A stretch of 58,648 nucleotides of DNA. It comes from JBLHKT01 sp043101615. GTDB lineage: Bacteria > Planctomycetota > Phycisphaerae > Phycisphaerales > UBA1924. The translations under genes and the position numbers were made by a program. A model generated the notes under the pieces. The model saw only the letters and a program-made list of their open reading frames with translations. It searched no databases and had not been told where the DNA came from. Every line of letters begins with the position of its first letter. Within the stretch, counting starts at the first letter, position 1. Of the stretch, positions 17,612 through 24,710 are shown piece by piece. The stretch lies in assembly GCA_043101615.1 (NCBI GenBank), contig JBICID010000102.1, positions 1 to 58,648 on the forward strand, in the 5' to 3' direction.

Positions 17612-17630
17612 GATTGCGGGGCGCGCCGGC

Positions 17631-18554
17631 TCAGCACCCCGCCAGGAACGCCTCCACGAACGAGGAGATGTCCCCGTTGTCCAGCACGCCGTCCGGGTTG
17701 AAGTCGGCGGGGCAGGGGTTGACGCACTCGGTGGTGCCGGGGCCGGCCCAGTGCCCGTTCACGCCGTCGCAGGTTGCTTTATCGAACTGGAAGCAGGACT
17801 GGGTGGAGGCGATGTAGCACGCGCCTGTGCACTCCACCTCGTCGCAGGTGGTGCCGGGCCCGCTCCACGCCCCGGACATCGCGGCGCACTCGGCCTCGGT
17901 CAGCTCGGCGCAGCCGCCGTCGGGCAGGCAGCAGGCCCCGGCGGGGTTGTCGTCGCACTCGACGACCGCCCGGATGAACCAGTCGCCGTTCACGCCCAGG
18001 AACTGGTTGGACCGCCAGCCGCCCAGGTTGTTGGTGAAGACCGCGTTCTTGCCGGGCGTGGCGCCGTCCCGGTCCGAGACCACGCTGGGGGCGAAGAGAT
18101 CCCCGTTGTTCGAGTTGAAGAAGGCCAGCGACACCACGAACTCCTCGCCCGCCGCGACCGGCACCGAGATCGGGATGGTCTGGTTCTCGTCCTCGAAGCG
18201 GAACTCGTTGAGCCCGCCGTCGGTGAGCAGCGGCCCGAGGAATTCCTCTTTGAGCGCGCCCGGCACCGGGAAGATGTCGCTGCCCTCGTAGATCAGGATC
18301 GCGTCCTCGAGGCTCTGCGGGGCCCCGCCGAGCTCGGACCGCCAGTAGATCTGGATGGCGACGATGTTGCCGTCGCACGGGCTGGTGAGCCAGGTCGCGA
18401 CCTCCTCGCCCGCGTCGAAGCAGACGCAGATCGCCGCGTTCGATCCGTTCACGATCGAGTCGTTCTGGAGCGTGATCTCCTGGGCCGGGGCCGTGGCCCC
18501 CGCCAGCCCGAGCACGCCCGCACCAAGCCACGCCGCACGCCGTGAAGTCGTCAT
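17631..18554 (-). CDS. Secreted Cys-rich protein with a single-repeat dockerin
   Basis: 307 residues from ATG 18552-18554; the signal peptide ends near TAPAQ. Residues ~25-200 are an uncharacterised beta-rich domain. Then come two cysteine-rich units of about 38 residues (ACCLPDGGCAELTEAEC…GPGTTCDEVEC and ACY…SCFQFDKATC…GPGTTECVNPC), a unit I have seen in other Phycisphaerae secreted proteins. The C-terminus (encoded 17631-17714) is only one dockerin repeat, CPADFNPDGVLDNGD…FLAGC, where the other family members have two. The two flanking cysteines are kept. Function unknown. It may be a short anchored structural protein, or the Cys-rich units may replace the missing half. Flanked by other dockerin genes on the same strand. 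Confidence 0.85.
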   Translation of the reverse strand: MTTSRRAAWLGAGVLGLAGATAPAQEITLQNDSIVNGSNAAICVCFDAGEEVATWLTSPCDGNIVAIQIYWRSELGGAPQSLEDAILIYEGSDIFPVPGALKEEFLGPLLTDGGLNEFRFEDENQTIPISVPVAAGEEFVVSLAFFNSNNGDLFAPSVVSDRDGATPGKNAVFTNNLGGWRSNQFLGVNGDWFIRAVVECDDNPAGACCLPDGGCAELTEAECAAMSGAWSGPGTTCDEVECTGACYIASTQSCFQFDKATCDGVNGHWAGPGTTECVNPCPADFNPDGVLDNGDISSFVEAFLAGC

Positions 18555-18743
18555 GATGAGCTTTTCCCGCCCGTGTCTGCGTCGCGGGATCGCCAAAGCC
18601 CGCGACTGGTTCTCGGTCCTGCGCGTCACACGAACACGCCACGCCCGCAGTCTACCACCCCGGGGCCGAATCCAGAAGCACAAAATCCAGCGTCCGGCCC
18701 CGTCATCACTCCGCCAGATGCCGTTCCACGAAGGCCGCGATGG

Positions 18744-18786
18744 AAAAACAGGGCCGAGCCCCGGCCTCTCGGCAAGGGCCCGGCCC
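18744..18786 (-). terminator. Terminator-like structure after the five-haem cytochrome gene
   Basis: Nested arms GCCGAG/CTCGGC (18753-18758, 18768-18773) and GGGCCG/CGGCCC (18751-18756, 18781-18786) can form alternative stems. On the minus strand they are followed by TTTTT (18744-18748). It lies between 18804 and the next gene downstream. Confidence 0.45.
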
Positions 18787-18803
18787 GTGCGGCGCTGGCG
18801 TCT

Positions 18804-20726
18804 TCAGCTCCCTGGGCACCCCGCGAGGAAGGCCTGCACGAAGGCGCCGATGTCGCCGTTGTCGAGCAGGCCGTCGCCGGTGAAGTCGGCCGCGGGATCG
18901 CCCGCGAGGAACAGCGTGACGAAGGCGCCGATGTCGCCGTTGTCCACGACGCCGTCGCCGTTCACGTCGGCCTGGCAGGCGGTGCCCTCAACGGGCAGGG
19001 CCACGCTCGCCATCTCGACCGGGGCGCCCATGCCCGTTGCGACGTACTGGGCCCACAGGTCGTCCCCGGCGGAATCGGTCGTGTTCTCGTCTCTCAGGAA
19101 CTCGATGTACTCGCGCGACGCGAGCTGGTAGTACAGCTCCACTTCTGCGGTCGCGGCCTGCGCCGGCACCTCATAGTGCACCTCGTCCCAGTGCTGCCCG
19201 TCCGCGTACACCGCGCCGACCGGCGCCGCCTGCACGGCGTCGAAGCCCGCGTAGGTGAACCCGAGCGGCGGGATCCGGTTGTCCTTCAGCCACACGTTGT
19301 TCACCGCGAAGTGGAACCCCTCGCCCGCCGGCAGACCGATCGCCGAAGCGAGCCCGGCCTCGATCCCGAGCTTCGCCTCCCACACGCGGGTGTCGGACGT
19401 GCTCAGCGTCGCGGTGCTCTGGTCGTACTCGCCCAGCGTGACGAGCTCGTTGCCCAGGTCGTCGTAGAACTCGACCGTCAGCCACATGCGCCGCCCCTCG
19501 GGGTAGCCCGTGGGGAGCTTGTGGCCCGACCGGTTCGTCACACGGACCACCAGCTCGTTGCCGGCCTGCCACGCCTCGAGGTCGGCCGCGCTGCGGAGCA
19601 TCTGCTCCGCACGCGCGTTGCTGGCCGCGACGCTCTCGTCGCTCAGGCCGGTGTCTGCGTCCGGGTACAGGTTGCGCACGGCGTCGAGCACCCAGGTGTT
19701 GCCGCCGTTGAAGTAGTGCGTGGGCAGGTCGGTCCGGTCGGCGCCCGTTTTGCATCCCTTGCCGGTCGCGTCGGGCATGTGGCAGTCCTGGCAACTGCTC
19801 ACCGCGGTGAGGTTGCCGCCGAACCGGCCTCCCATCTCGACCGGACCGAGCGCGAAGTCGCTCATCAGCCACTCGCTGTACGTCCGCTCGATCGGGAACT
19901 GGTCCAGCTTGTCGTGGCTGGGCGCTGGGGTGTCCAGGTCGTTGAGCGTGTACGTGCCGTCCGGCTGCCTGCTGAACGCCGGGTTGCTCACGTCGTGGCA
20001 GGTGGCGCACATCGTCGAGCTGGCGTGGAACGGGCTCTCGTACCAGTCGTGCTTGTTGAAGTTCCCCAGGTCGAACGGGCCACGCCGACGGTCCAGCGGG
20101 TCGAGCACGAAGTGCCCCGAGTGCTGGCTCAGCGGGATCTCGTTCACGCCGTCGGGGAGAGCCGCCAGGATGCCGGCGTCCACCGCCGGGCTCAACCCGG
20201 CCTTGTAGTGCGGGTCCACCATCCGGTGGCAGAAGTTGCAGTTCACGCCCTCGTAATCGATCGCCAGCAGCGCCGAGCCGTCCGTCGGCGTGCTCCGGCC
20301 CTCCACCCACCCGCCCGGCGTGTGGCAGCGCAGGCACAGGTCGCCCACGAACGCCGCGTCCTGGTTCGCGATCGTCAGGCACGCCCGGAACATCGGGTCC
20401 CGCATCGCCTGCCCCATCAGGCTCGCGGCCCAGGGGCGCAGCGGCTCGTGCGCCGGGTCGTACCCGCCGTGGCACGAGTCGCACCGGTTGACCGACTCGA
20501 TCCCGTCGGTCAGCGTGCCCGGCTGCGTGCCCGGCCCGAAGAAGTCCTCCAGCGTGGTCGGCGCGGGCGGCGCCAGCGCCACGACCTCGCTCGCGTTCGA
20601 GGCCACGAGGGCCGCGCCGACCCCACCGGCCAGCAAGGCCAGCCAGACCCCCTCGACCACCACCACCCCGCGCCCGACTCGCGTGCGACGTCCCTCTGGT
20701 CCCGACAGTCCCTGTGTGCGTGCCAT
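18804..20726 (-). CDS. Secreted five-haem cytochrome c with dockerin
   Basis: 640 residues from ATG 20726. The N-terminal hydrophobic segment (~20-45) is a signal peptide or anchor. Five CxxCH haem sites are visible: CDSCH (82-86), CLRCH (131-135), CNFCH (163-167), CATCH (240-244) and CQDCH (312-316). Residues ~360-590 form a haem-free beta-rich domain with NRSGHKLPTGYPEGRR, seen in planctomycete multihaem proteins of the cytochrome c554/NrfA-like supergroup. Two dockerin repeats (encoded 18804-18977) end GCPGS, with three residues beyond the usual terminal Cys. Likely extracellular electron transfer or a redox enzyme attached through the dockerin. Its promoter shares a divergent region with 20908. 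Confidence 0.92.
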   Translation of the reverse strand: MARTQGLSGPEGRRTRVGRGVVVVEGVWLALLAGGVGAALVASNASEVVALAPPAPTTLEDFFGPGTQPGTLTDGIESVNRCDSCHGGYDPAHEPLRPWAASLMGQAMRDPMFRACLTIANQDAAFVGDLCLRCHTPGGWVEGRSTPTDGSALLAIDYEGVNCNFCHRMVDPHYKAGLSPAVDAGILAALPDGVNEIPLSQHSGHFVLDPLDRRRGPFDLGNFNKHDWYESPFHASSTMCATCHDVSNPAFSRQPDGTYTLNDLDTPAPSHDKLDQFPIERTYSEWLMSDFALGPVEMGGRFGGNLTAVSSCQDCHMPDATGKGCKTGADRTDLPTHYFNGGNTWVLDAVRNLYPDADTGLSDESVAASNARAEQMLRSAADLEAWQAGNELVVRVTNRSGHKLPTGYPEGRRMWLTVEFYDDLGNELVTLGEYDQSTATLSTSDTRVWEAKLGIEAGLASAIGLPAGEGFHFAVNNVWLKDNRIPPLGFTYAGFDAVQAAPVGAVYADGQHWDEVHYEVPAQAATAEVELYYQLASREYIEFLRDENTTDSAGDDLWAQYVATGMGAPVEMASVALPVEGTACQADVNGDGVVDNGDIGAFVTLFLAGDPAADFTGDGLLDNGDIGAFVQAFLAGCPGS

Positions 20727-20819
20727 GGTCCGCTCCGTTCTTGCGACGCGGGCGCTGCCACGAGGCCGACCGAGCGGTGCGTCCGCTGGGCCGAAGCCCG
20801 CGCACTGGCTTGCTGCTTA

Positions 20820-20855
20820 ATGGTAGCGATAAAAAAGGACAATACAATCCTTTTT
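20820..20855. promoter_or_regulatory. AT-rich divergent promoter region with an 8-bp inverted repeat
   Basis: In otherwise GC-rich DNA, 20832-20855 is AAAAAGGA, CAATACAA, TCCTTTTT: 8-bp perfect arms with an 8-base spacer. On the minus strand TTGTAT (20842-20847) and TACCAT (20820-20825), 16 bp apart, fit a promoter for the five-haem cytochrome. On plus, TACAAT (20843-20848) is a good -10 for the 20908 gene. The repeat overlaps both, so one regulator could control both directions. Confidence 0.55.
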
Positions 20856-20907
20856 AGCCCCGCATTCGTGCGGCATCGGCCTAAAGCCCCGGTGCGAACC
20901 CTCCCTC

Positions 20908-21351
20908 ATGCCCGAAATCACACCCCGTACCCCTCCCCTCTGGATGGCCCGCTGGCTCGTCGCGGCCGGGGTGTACAACCTCGCCTGGGGCGCACTCACC
21001 GTCGCGTACCCCGGCTGGCTCTTCGACCTGACCGGGCTCGCCCCCCCCACCTATCCATTCATCTGGCAGTGTGTGGGGATGATCGTGGGCGTGTACGGCA
21101 TCGGCTATCTCGCCGCGTCGCGCGATCCGATGCGCCACTGGCCCATCGTGCTCGTGGGGCTGCTGGGCAAGGTGTTCGGGCCGCTGGGGTACGTGGGCGG
21201 AGTCATACGCGGCGAGGTTCCGCCCGAATTCGGGGTGACGCTCCCCACCAACGACCTGCTCTGGTGGATCCCCTTCGCACTGATCCTGGTGCGGGCACGA
21301 CGGGTGCACACCCGACCCGGGGCGGCGGGAGCGTGCGGGGGCGTGGCGTGA
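20908..21351 (+). CDS. Small four-helix membrane protein
   Basis: 147 residues with four hydrophobic segments (about 14-32, 48-70, 78-98 and 112-128) and a short positively charged tail. I do not recognise a named family; similar small proteins are often only called membrane proteins. The stop overlaps the GTG start of the next gene by four bases (GTGA), so the two are translationally coupled. Driven from the AT-rich divergent region shared with the five-haem cytochrome gene, which hints at a common regulatory signal. The sequence shows no catalytic motif. Confidence 0.8.
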   Translation: MPEITPRTPPLWMARWLVAAGVYNLAWGALTVAYPGWLFDLTGLAPPTYPFIWQCVGMIVGVYGIGYLAASRDPMRHWPIVLVGLLGKVFGPLGYVGGVIRGEVPPEFGVTLPTNDLLWWIPFALILVRARRVHTRPGAAGACGGVA

Positions 21352-21779
21352 ACGCCGAGACGGCCCTGCTGTTCGTGCACGCGGGCGCGACGTGCCTGAT
21401 GTGCGGGCTGATCTGGTTCGTGCAGGTGGTCCACTACCCGATGTTCAAGGACGTCGGCGAGTCCGGGTTCGTGCAGTACGAGCGCATCCATCAGCAGCGC
21501 ACCACCTGGGTCGTGGCCCCGCTCATGCTGATCGAACTCGTCACGAGCGTGTGGATCGCGCTCGCGGGGCTTGCCCCGTTCTGGCTCGCGTGGGCCGGGG
21601 TGGGGCTGGTGGGGGTGAACTGGCTGAGCACCGCGTGCGTGCAGGTGCCGCTGCACGCGAGGCTGTCACGGGGCTGGGACGCTCGCGCCGGGCGGGCGCT
21701 CGTGCGGACGAACTGGGTGCGCACGTGTGCGTGGAGTGTGCGGGTTATTCTCGCGGTGATGATGCTGCCGCGGGCATGA
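21348..21779 (+). CDS. Small four-helix membrane protein, translationally coupled to the preceding gene
   Basis: 143 residues. The start is GTG 21348-21350 (V-NAETALLFVHAG…), inside the GTGA overlap with the previous stop. It has four hydrophobic segments and a polar motif QVVHYPMF at the end of the first helix, conserved-looking but not assigned to a function by me. The last 35 bp overlap the 3' end of the convergent lipoprotein gene on the other strand. The pair 20908-21779 forms a bicistronic membrane unit inside the dockerin island. Function unknown. Confidence 0.8.
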   Translation: MNAETALLFVHAGATCLMCGLIWFVQVVHYPMFKDVGESGFVQYERIHQQRTTWVVAPLMLIELVTSVWIALAGLAPFWLAWAGVGLVGVNWLSTACVQVPLHARLSRGWDARAGRALVRTNWVRTCAWSVRVILAVMMLPRA

Positions 21780-22203
21780 TGCCTCGTGCGATCAGGCGTT
21801 CCCGCAACGCCTTCTGCAGGACGGGTCCCCAGTCCGTCGCGAGGACGTGGTGGGCCATGGCGCGGACCGAGACGACCTCGACGGAGGTCGGGGGCTCGTC
21901 GCGCGTGGTGACGGGCTCGACGTAGATCGCGACGTTCTCGCCTGCGCTGAGGGGGGACAGGCCCTTGTGCGCGAGAATCTCGCCGGTCGCCTCGTCGGCG
22001 GAGAGCAGCTCGAGCTCGGACTGCTCGACCACGGTAACGGCGGCGTGCCACACGGTCGCGAAGGGGGCGCGGTAGAGGGCGGTCTCGCCGGTGCCGCGCT
22101 CCGCCTGGGCGTCGCTGACGGTGCTGCAGCCGGCCAGGCAGGCGCAGACCGCCCCGACGAACGCGAGGAGCGGGAGACGAGACCTCGGACCGGCGTGCGT
22201 CAT
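21745..22203 (-). CDS. Small putative lipoprotein
   Basis: 152 residues from ATG 22201-22203. A signal peptide with a lipobox (CACLAGC, Cys near residue 23) indicates lipid anchoring. The mature part is an alpha/beta domain of about 120 residues (APFATVWHAAVTVVEQ, then SADEATGEILAHKG), resembling small envelope lipoproteins with a DUF3568-like layout. No catalytic motif is seen. It overlaps the convergent membrane-protein gene by 35 bp at the 3' end. It lies 41 bp downstream of the second M1 peptidase gene on the same strand, with a 10-bp hairpin between them. Confidence 0.8.
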   Translation of the reverse strand: MTHAGPRSRLPLLAFVGAVCACLAGCSTVSDAQAERGTGETALYRAPFATVWHAAVTVVEQSELELLSADEATGEILAHKGLSPLSAGENVAIYVEPVTTRDEPPTSVEVVSVRAMAHHVLATDWGPVLQKALRERLIARGIMPAAASSPRE

Positions 22204-22210
22204 GGCTGGA

Positions 22211-22239
22211 GCCCTCCGGGGGGAGTGTACCCGGAGGGC
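22211..22239. terminator. 10-bp hairpin between M1 peptidase and lipoprotein genes
   Basis: Arms GCCCTCCGGG (22211-22220) and CCCGGAGGGC (22230-22239) with a nine-base loop lie directly downstream of the peptidase stop. No T-run. May attenuate read-through into the lipoprotein gene. Confidence 0.5.
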
Positions 22240-22244
22240 GAGTC

Positions 22245-24530
22245 TCAGCAGCCGGCGAGGAACTGGGCGACGAACGCCCCGATGTCGCCGTTGTCGACGA
22301 TGCCGTCGCCGGTAAAGTCGGCCGCGAGGTCCTGGGCGAGGAACAGGGCGACGAAGGCGCCGATGTCGCCGTTGTCCACCACGCCGTCGGCGTTGATGTC
22401 GGCGGGGCAGGTGGCCTCGACGGTGAAGGTGAAGGTGAAGTCGCCGCCCGCGACGCCGTCGCCGGAGGGCAGGGCGCCGGGCTCGCCGTCGAGGGCGATG
22501 CCGGCGCCGGCGCTGACCACGCTGTCGGACACGGTCGCGAGGTACTCGCCCGGCGCGAGCGGCTGGCCGAAGGACAGGGTGACCCGCTCGGTGCCCGAGC
22601 CGGTGTCGTAGGTGAAGGCGAACCCCTGCGGGGTCTGGTTCGCGTCGTTGGTGACCACCTGGAAGTGGCTGGCGATCAGGGTGAGCGGCTCGATGAACTC
22701 GATCACGACCTCGTCCCGGTCGCCAGACGCGGCGGTGACCACCGGGGGCCCGCCGCTCCAGGCCTCGCTGACGGGCGCGACGTCGCGCAGGATCCAGTGG
22801 TCGGGGTCGAGCTCGAGCACGCCGACGGGCGACGCGACGGGCACGACGAAGTGCTGGTCCTTGACGGTGTTGTTGACGGTGTAGTCGGTCGAGGCGTCGG
22901 CGCGCAGCTCGACGGGCATCTCGAAGGCGGGCTCGGCCTGCGTCTGGCGGACGCGGACGCGGAGGTAGTCCTGCCCGTTGACGCTGGTGTTGGTGAAGCC
23001 GAAGCGGTAGTTCGGCGAGCCGCCGTTGTAGACCCACCGGTCGAAGAACGGGTCGAGCTCGACGCCGGAGGAGGCCTCGACGGCGTTCTTGAAGTCCTCG
23101 GTGGTGGCGGACGATCCGGCGTACCAGGCGAGGTAGTCGCGCATGGCCTGGAAGAACGCGGCGTCGCCGAGCACGCCCCGGAGCATGTGGTAGGCCCACG
23201 ATCCCTTCTCGTACTGGGCGCCGGTGAAGGAGTTGGTGGGGTCGTAGGCGTAGCAGGTGGCGTTGATCTCACTCGAGCTGGGCATGGAGTCGTTGATCAT
23301 GTAGTCGATCAGCGCCGGCGAGCCGCCCTGGGACTCGAACCAGATCGCCTCGGTGTACGACGCGCCGCCCTCGTTGAGCCACGTGTCGTTCCACGTGCGG
23401 CAGGTGACGTGGTCGCCGAACCACTGGTGGCCCAGCTCGTGCGCGGTCAGCCAGTCGAGCCCGGTGTAGCCGACGGCGGCGAGCTGGCCGGTGTTGGTCT
23501 GGTGCTCCATGCCGCCCGAGAAGATGAACTCGTACATGCCGTACTGCTCCTGGTGGAACGGGTAGACCCCGAACCGGTCGGAGAACTCGGTGAGCATGTC
23601 GAGGGTGACGAACCAGTCGTCGTCGGCGGTGCCGGTGTCGTTGTTCTGGGTGAAGAGCAGGTTGACGGGCATGGAGTAGTTGTTGACGCCGTCGGAGTAG
23701 TTCCAGGTCTGGGTGTAGCCGTTGTACTCGCTGGTAGCGAACGCGACGAGGTAGGTCGGGATCTGGTACCCGTGGGAGTACTCGTACCGGGTCTTCCCGC
23801 CGCCGACGTTGGTGACGCCCGTGAGCACCCCGTTGGCGGTGGAGGTGAAGTTGCTGGGGGCGGTGATCGACATGTCGATCGTGAACTTGTCGCTGGTGTC
23901 GCCGGGCTGGTTCACGTCGCCGTCCTTGCAGGGCCACCAGGTGTGTGCCCAGTAGGGCTGCGAGAGCGTGGAGACCATCGGGTTGGTGACCCACCACGGG
24001 TCGACGCCGTTGTCGGTCCAGCGGAACGAGCCGAAGCCGCCCGCCTGCGGGACGCCCCCGTACGCGATCTCGACGGTGAAGGACTGGCCGGTGTTGAGCG
24101 CGCCGGGGAGGGTGACGGTCCTGGTGGTCGGGGAGTCGGTCACCCACGCGGCGGGGAGCCCGTTGACCAGGAGCGAGGAGATCGTGAGTGCGTCGTCGAG
24201 CCGGAAGGTGAACTCGGTGAGACCGTCGATCTCGGAGGTGACGTCCATGGCGCAGGTGCCCGAGATGGACTTGGTGTTGAAGTCCACCTCGATGTCCAGA
24301 TCGACGTGGGTGACGTCGGTGTCGGACAGGGCCGACTGGGCGGCGATGCCCGCCGGGAAGAGGCTCTCGCCGGTGGGCCCGACGCCCGCCTTGTAGAGCT
24401 GCGAGAAGAGCGTGCGCTTGCCGCACCCGTCGTGCTTGGTGATCAGGGGCACGGGGTCCCCGGCGGTGGAGGCGAGCGACAGGCCGGATCCGGCCGCGAG
24501 TGTCAGGGCCGCGATGGCGCGCGTGTGCAT
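22245..24530 (-). CDS. Secreted M1-family aminopeptidase with standard dockerin
   Basis: 761 residues from ATG 24528-24530 (signal peptide MHTRAIAALTLAAGS…). Longer in-frame starts would add a charged leader that overlaps the promoter and destroys the signal peptide. M1 signature HELGH (364-368), third ligand Glu387 (WLNEG), and exopeptidase loop GGMEHQ. C-terminal beta domain, then the dockerin encoded by 22245-22409 with DNGDIGAF in both repeats and a terminal AGC. Role: extracellular aminopeptidase. Paralogue of 5120-7486 but with a different dockerin loop (NG versus LG), suggesting the two catalytic copies dock differently. A good -35/-10 pair lies about 95-125 bp upstream. Confidence 0.95.
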   Translation of the reverse strand: MHTRAIAALTLAAGSGLSLASTAGDPVPLITKHDGCGKRTLFSQLYKAGVGPTGESLFPAGIAAQSALSDTDVTHVDLDIEVDFNTKSISGTCAMDVTSEIDGLTEFTFRLDDALTISSLLVNGLPAAWVTDSPTTRTVTLPGALNTGQSFTVEIAYGGVPQAGGFGSFRWTDNGVDPWWVTNPMVSTLSQPYWAHTWWPCKDGDVNQPGDTSDKFTIDMSITAPSNFTSTANGVLTGVTNVGGGKTRYEYSHGYQIPTYLVAFATSEYNGYTQTWNYSDGVNNYSMPVNLLFTQNNDTGTADDDWFVTLDMLTEFSDRFGVYPFHQEQYGMYEFIFSGGMEHQTNTGQLAAVGYTGLDWLTAHELGHQWFGDHVTCRTWNDTWLNEGGASYTEAIWFESQGGSPALIDYMINDSMPSSSEINATCYAYDPTNSFTGAQYEKGSWAYHMLRGVLGDAAFFQAMRDYLAWYAGSSATTEDFKNAVEASSGVELDPFFDRWVYNGGSPNYRFGFTNTSVNGQDYLRVRVRQTQAEPAFEMPVELRADASTDYTVNNTVKDQHFVVPVASPVGVLELDPDHWILRDVAPVSEAWSGGPPVVTAASGDRDEVVIEFIEPLTLIASHFQVVTNDANQTPQGFAFTYDTGSGTERVTLSFGQPLAPGEYLATVSDSVVSAGAGIALDGEPGALPSGDGVAGGDFTFTFTVEATCPADINADGVVDNGDIGAFVALFLAQDLAADFTGDGIVDNGDIGAFVAQFLAGC

Positions 24531-24624
24531 GAGATCCCCTCTCGTATCTGGTGTGCCAGCGCGCCGGCCAGGGGCGCGTCTCGAGTGTCGTAAACCGGTG
24601 CCCGGGAAGGGCATCCGACTCTCA

Positions 24625-24653
24625 ACGATACACGGAACCCTTAAAGTTGACAA
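24625..24653 (-). promoter_or_regulatory. Candidate sigma70-type promoter for the second M1 peptidase
   Basis: On the minus strand TTGTCA (24648-24653) and TATCGT (24625-24630) are separated by exactly 17 bp, within an AT-rich patch that stands out from the local GC content. Transcription would give a leader of about 90 bases before ATG 24530. Confidence 0.6.
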
Positions 24654-24710
24654 CAAAGTCTTGTTTTCTTCGCGCAGATTTTCCGGGCCTTGCGAGCCCT
24701 CCGGCGGGCC

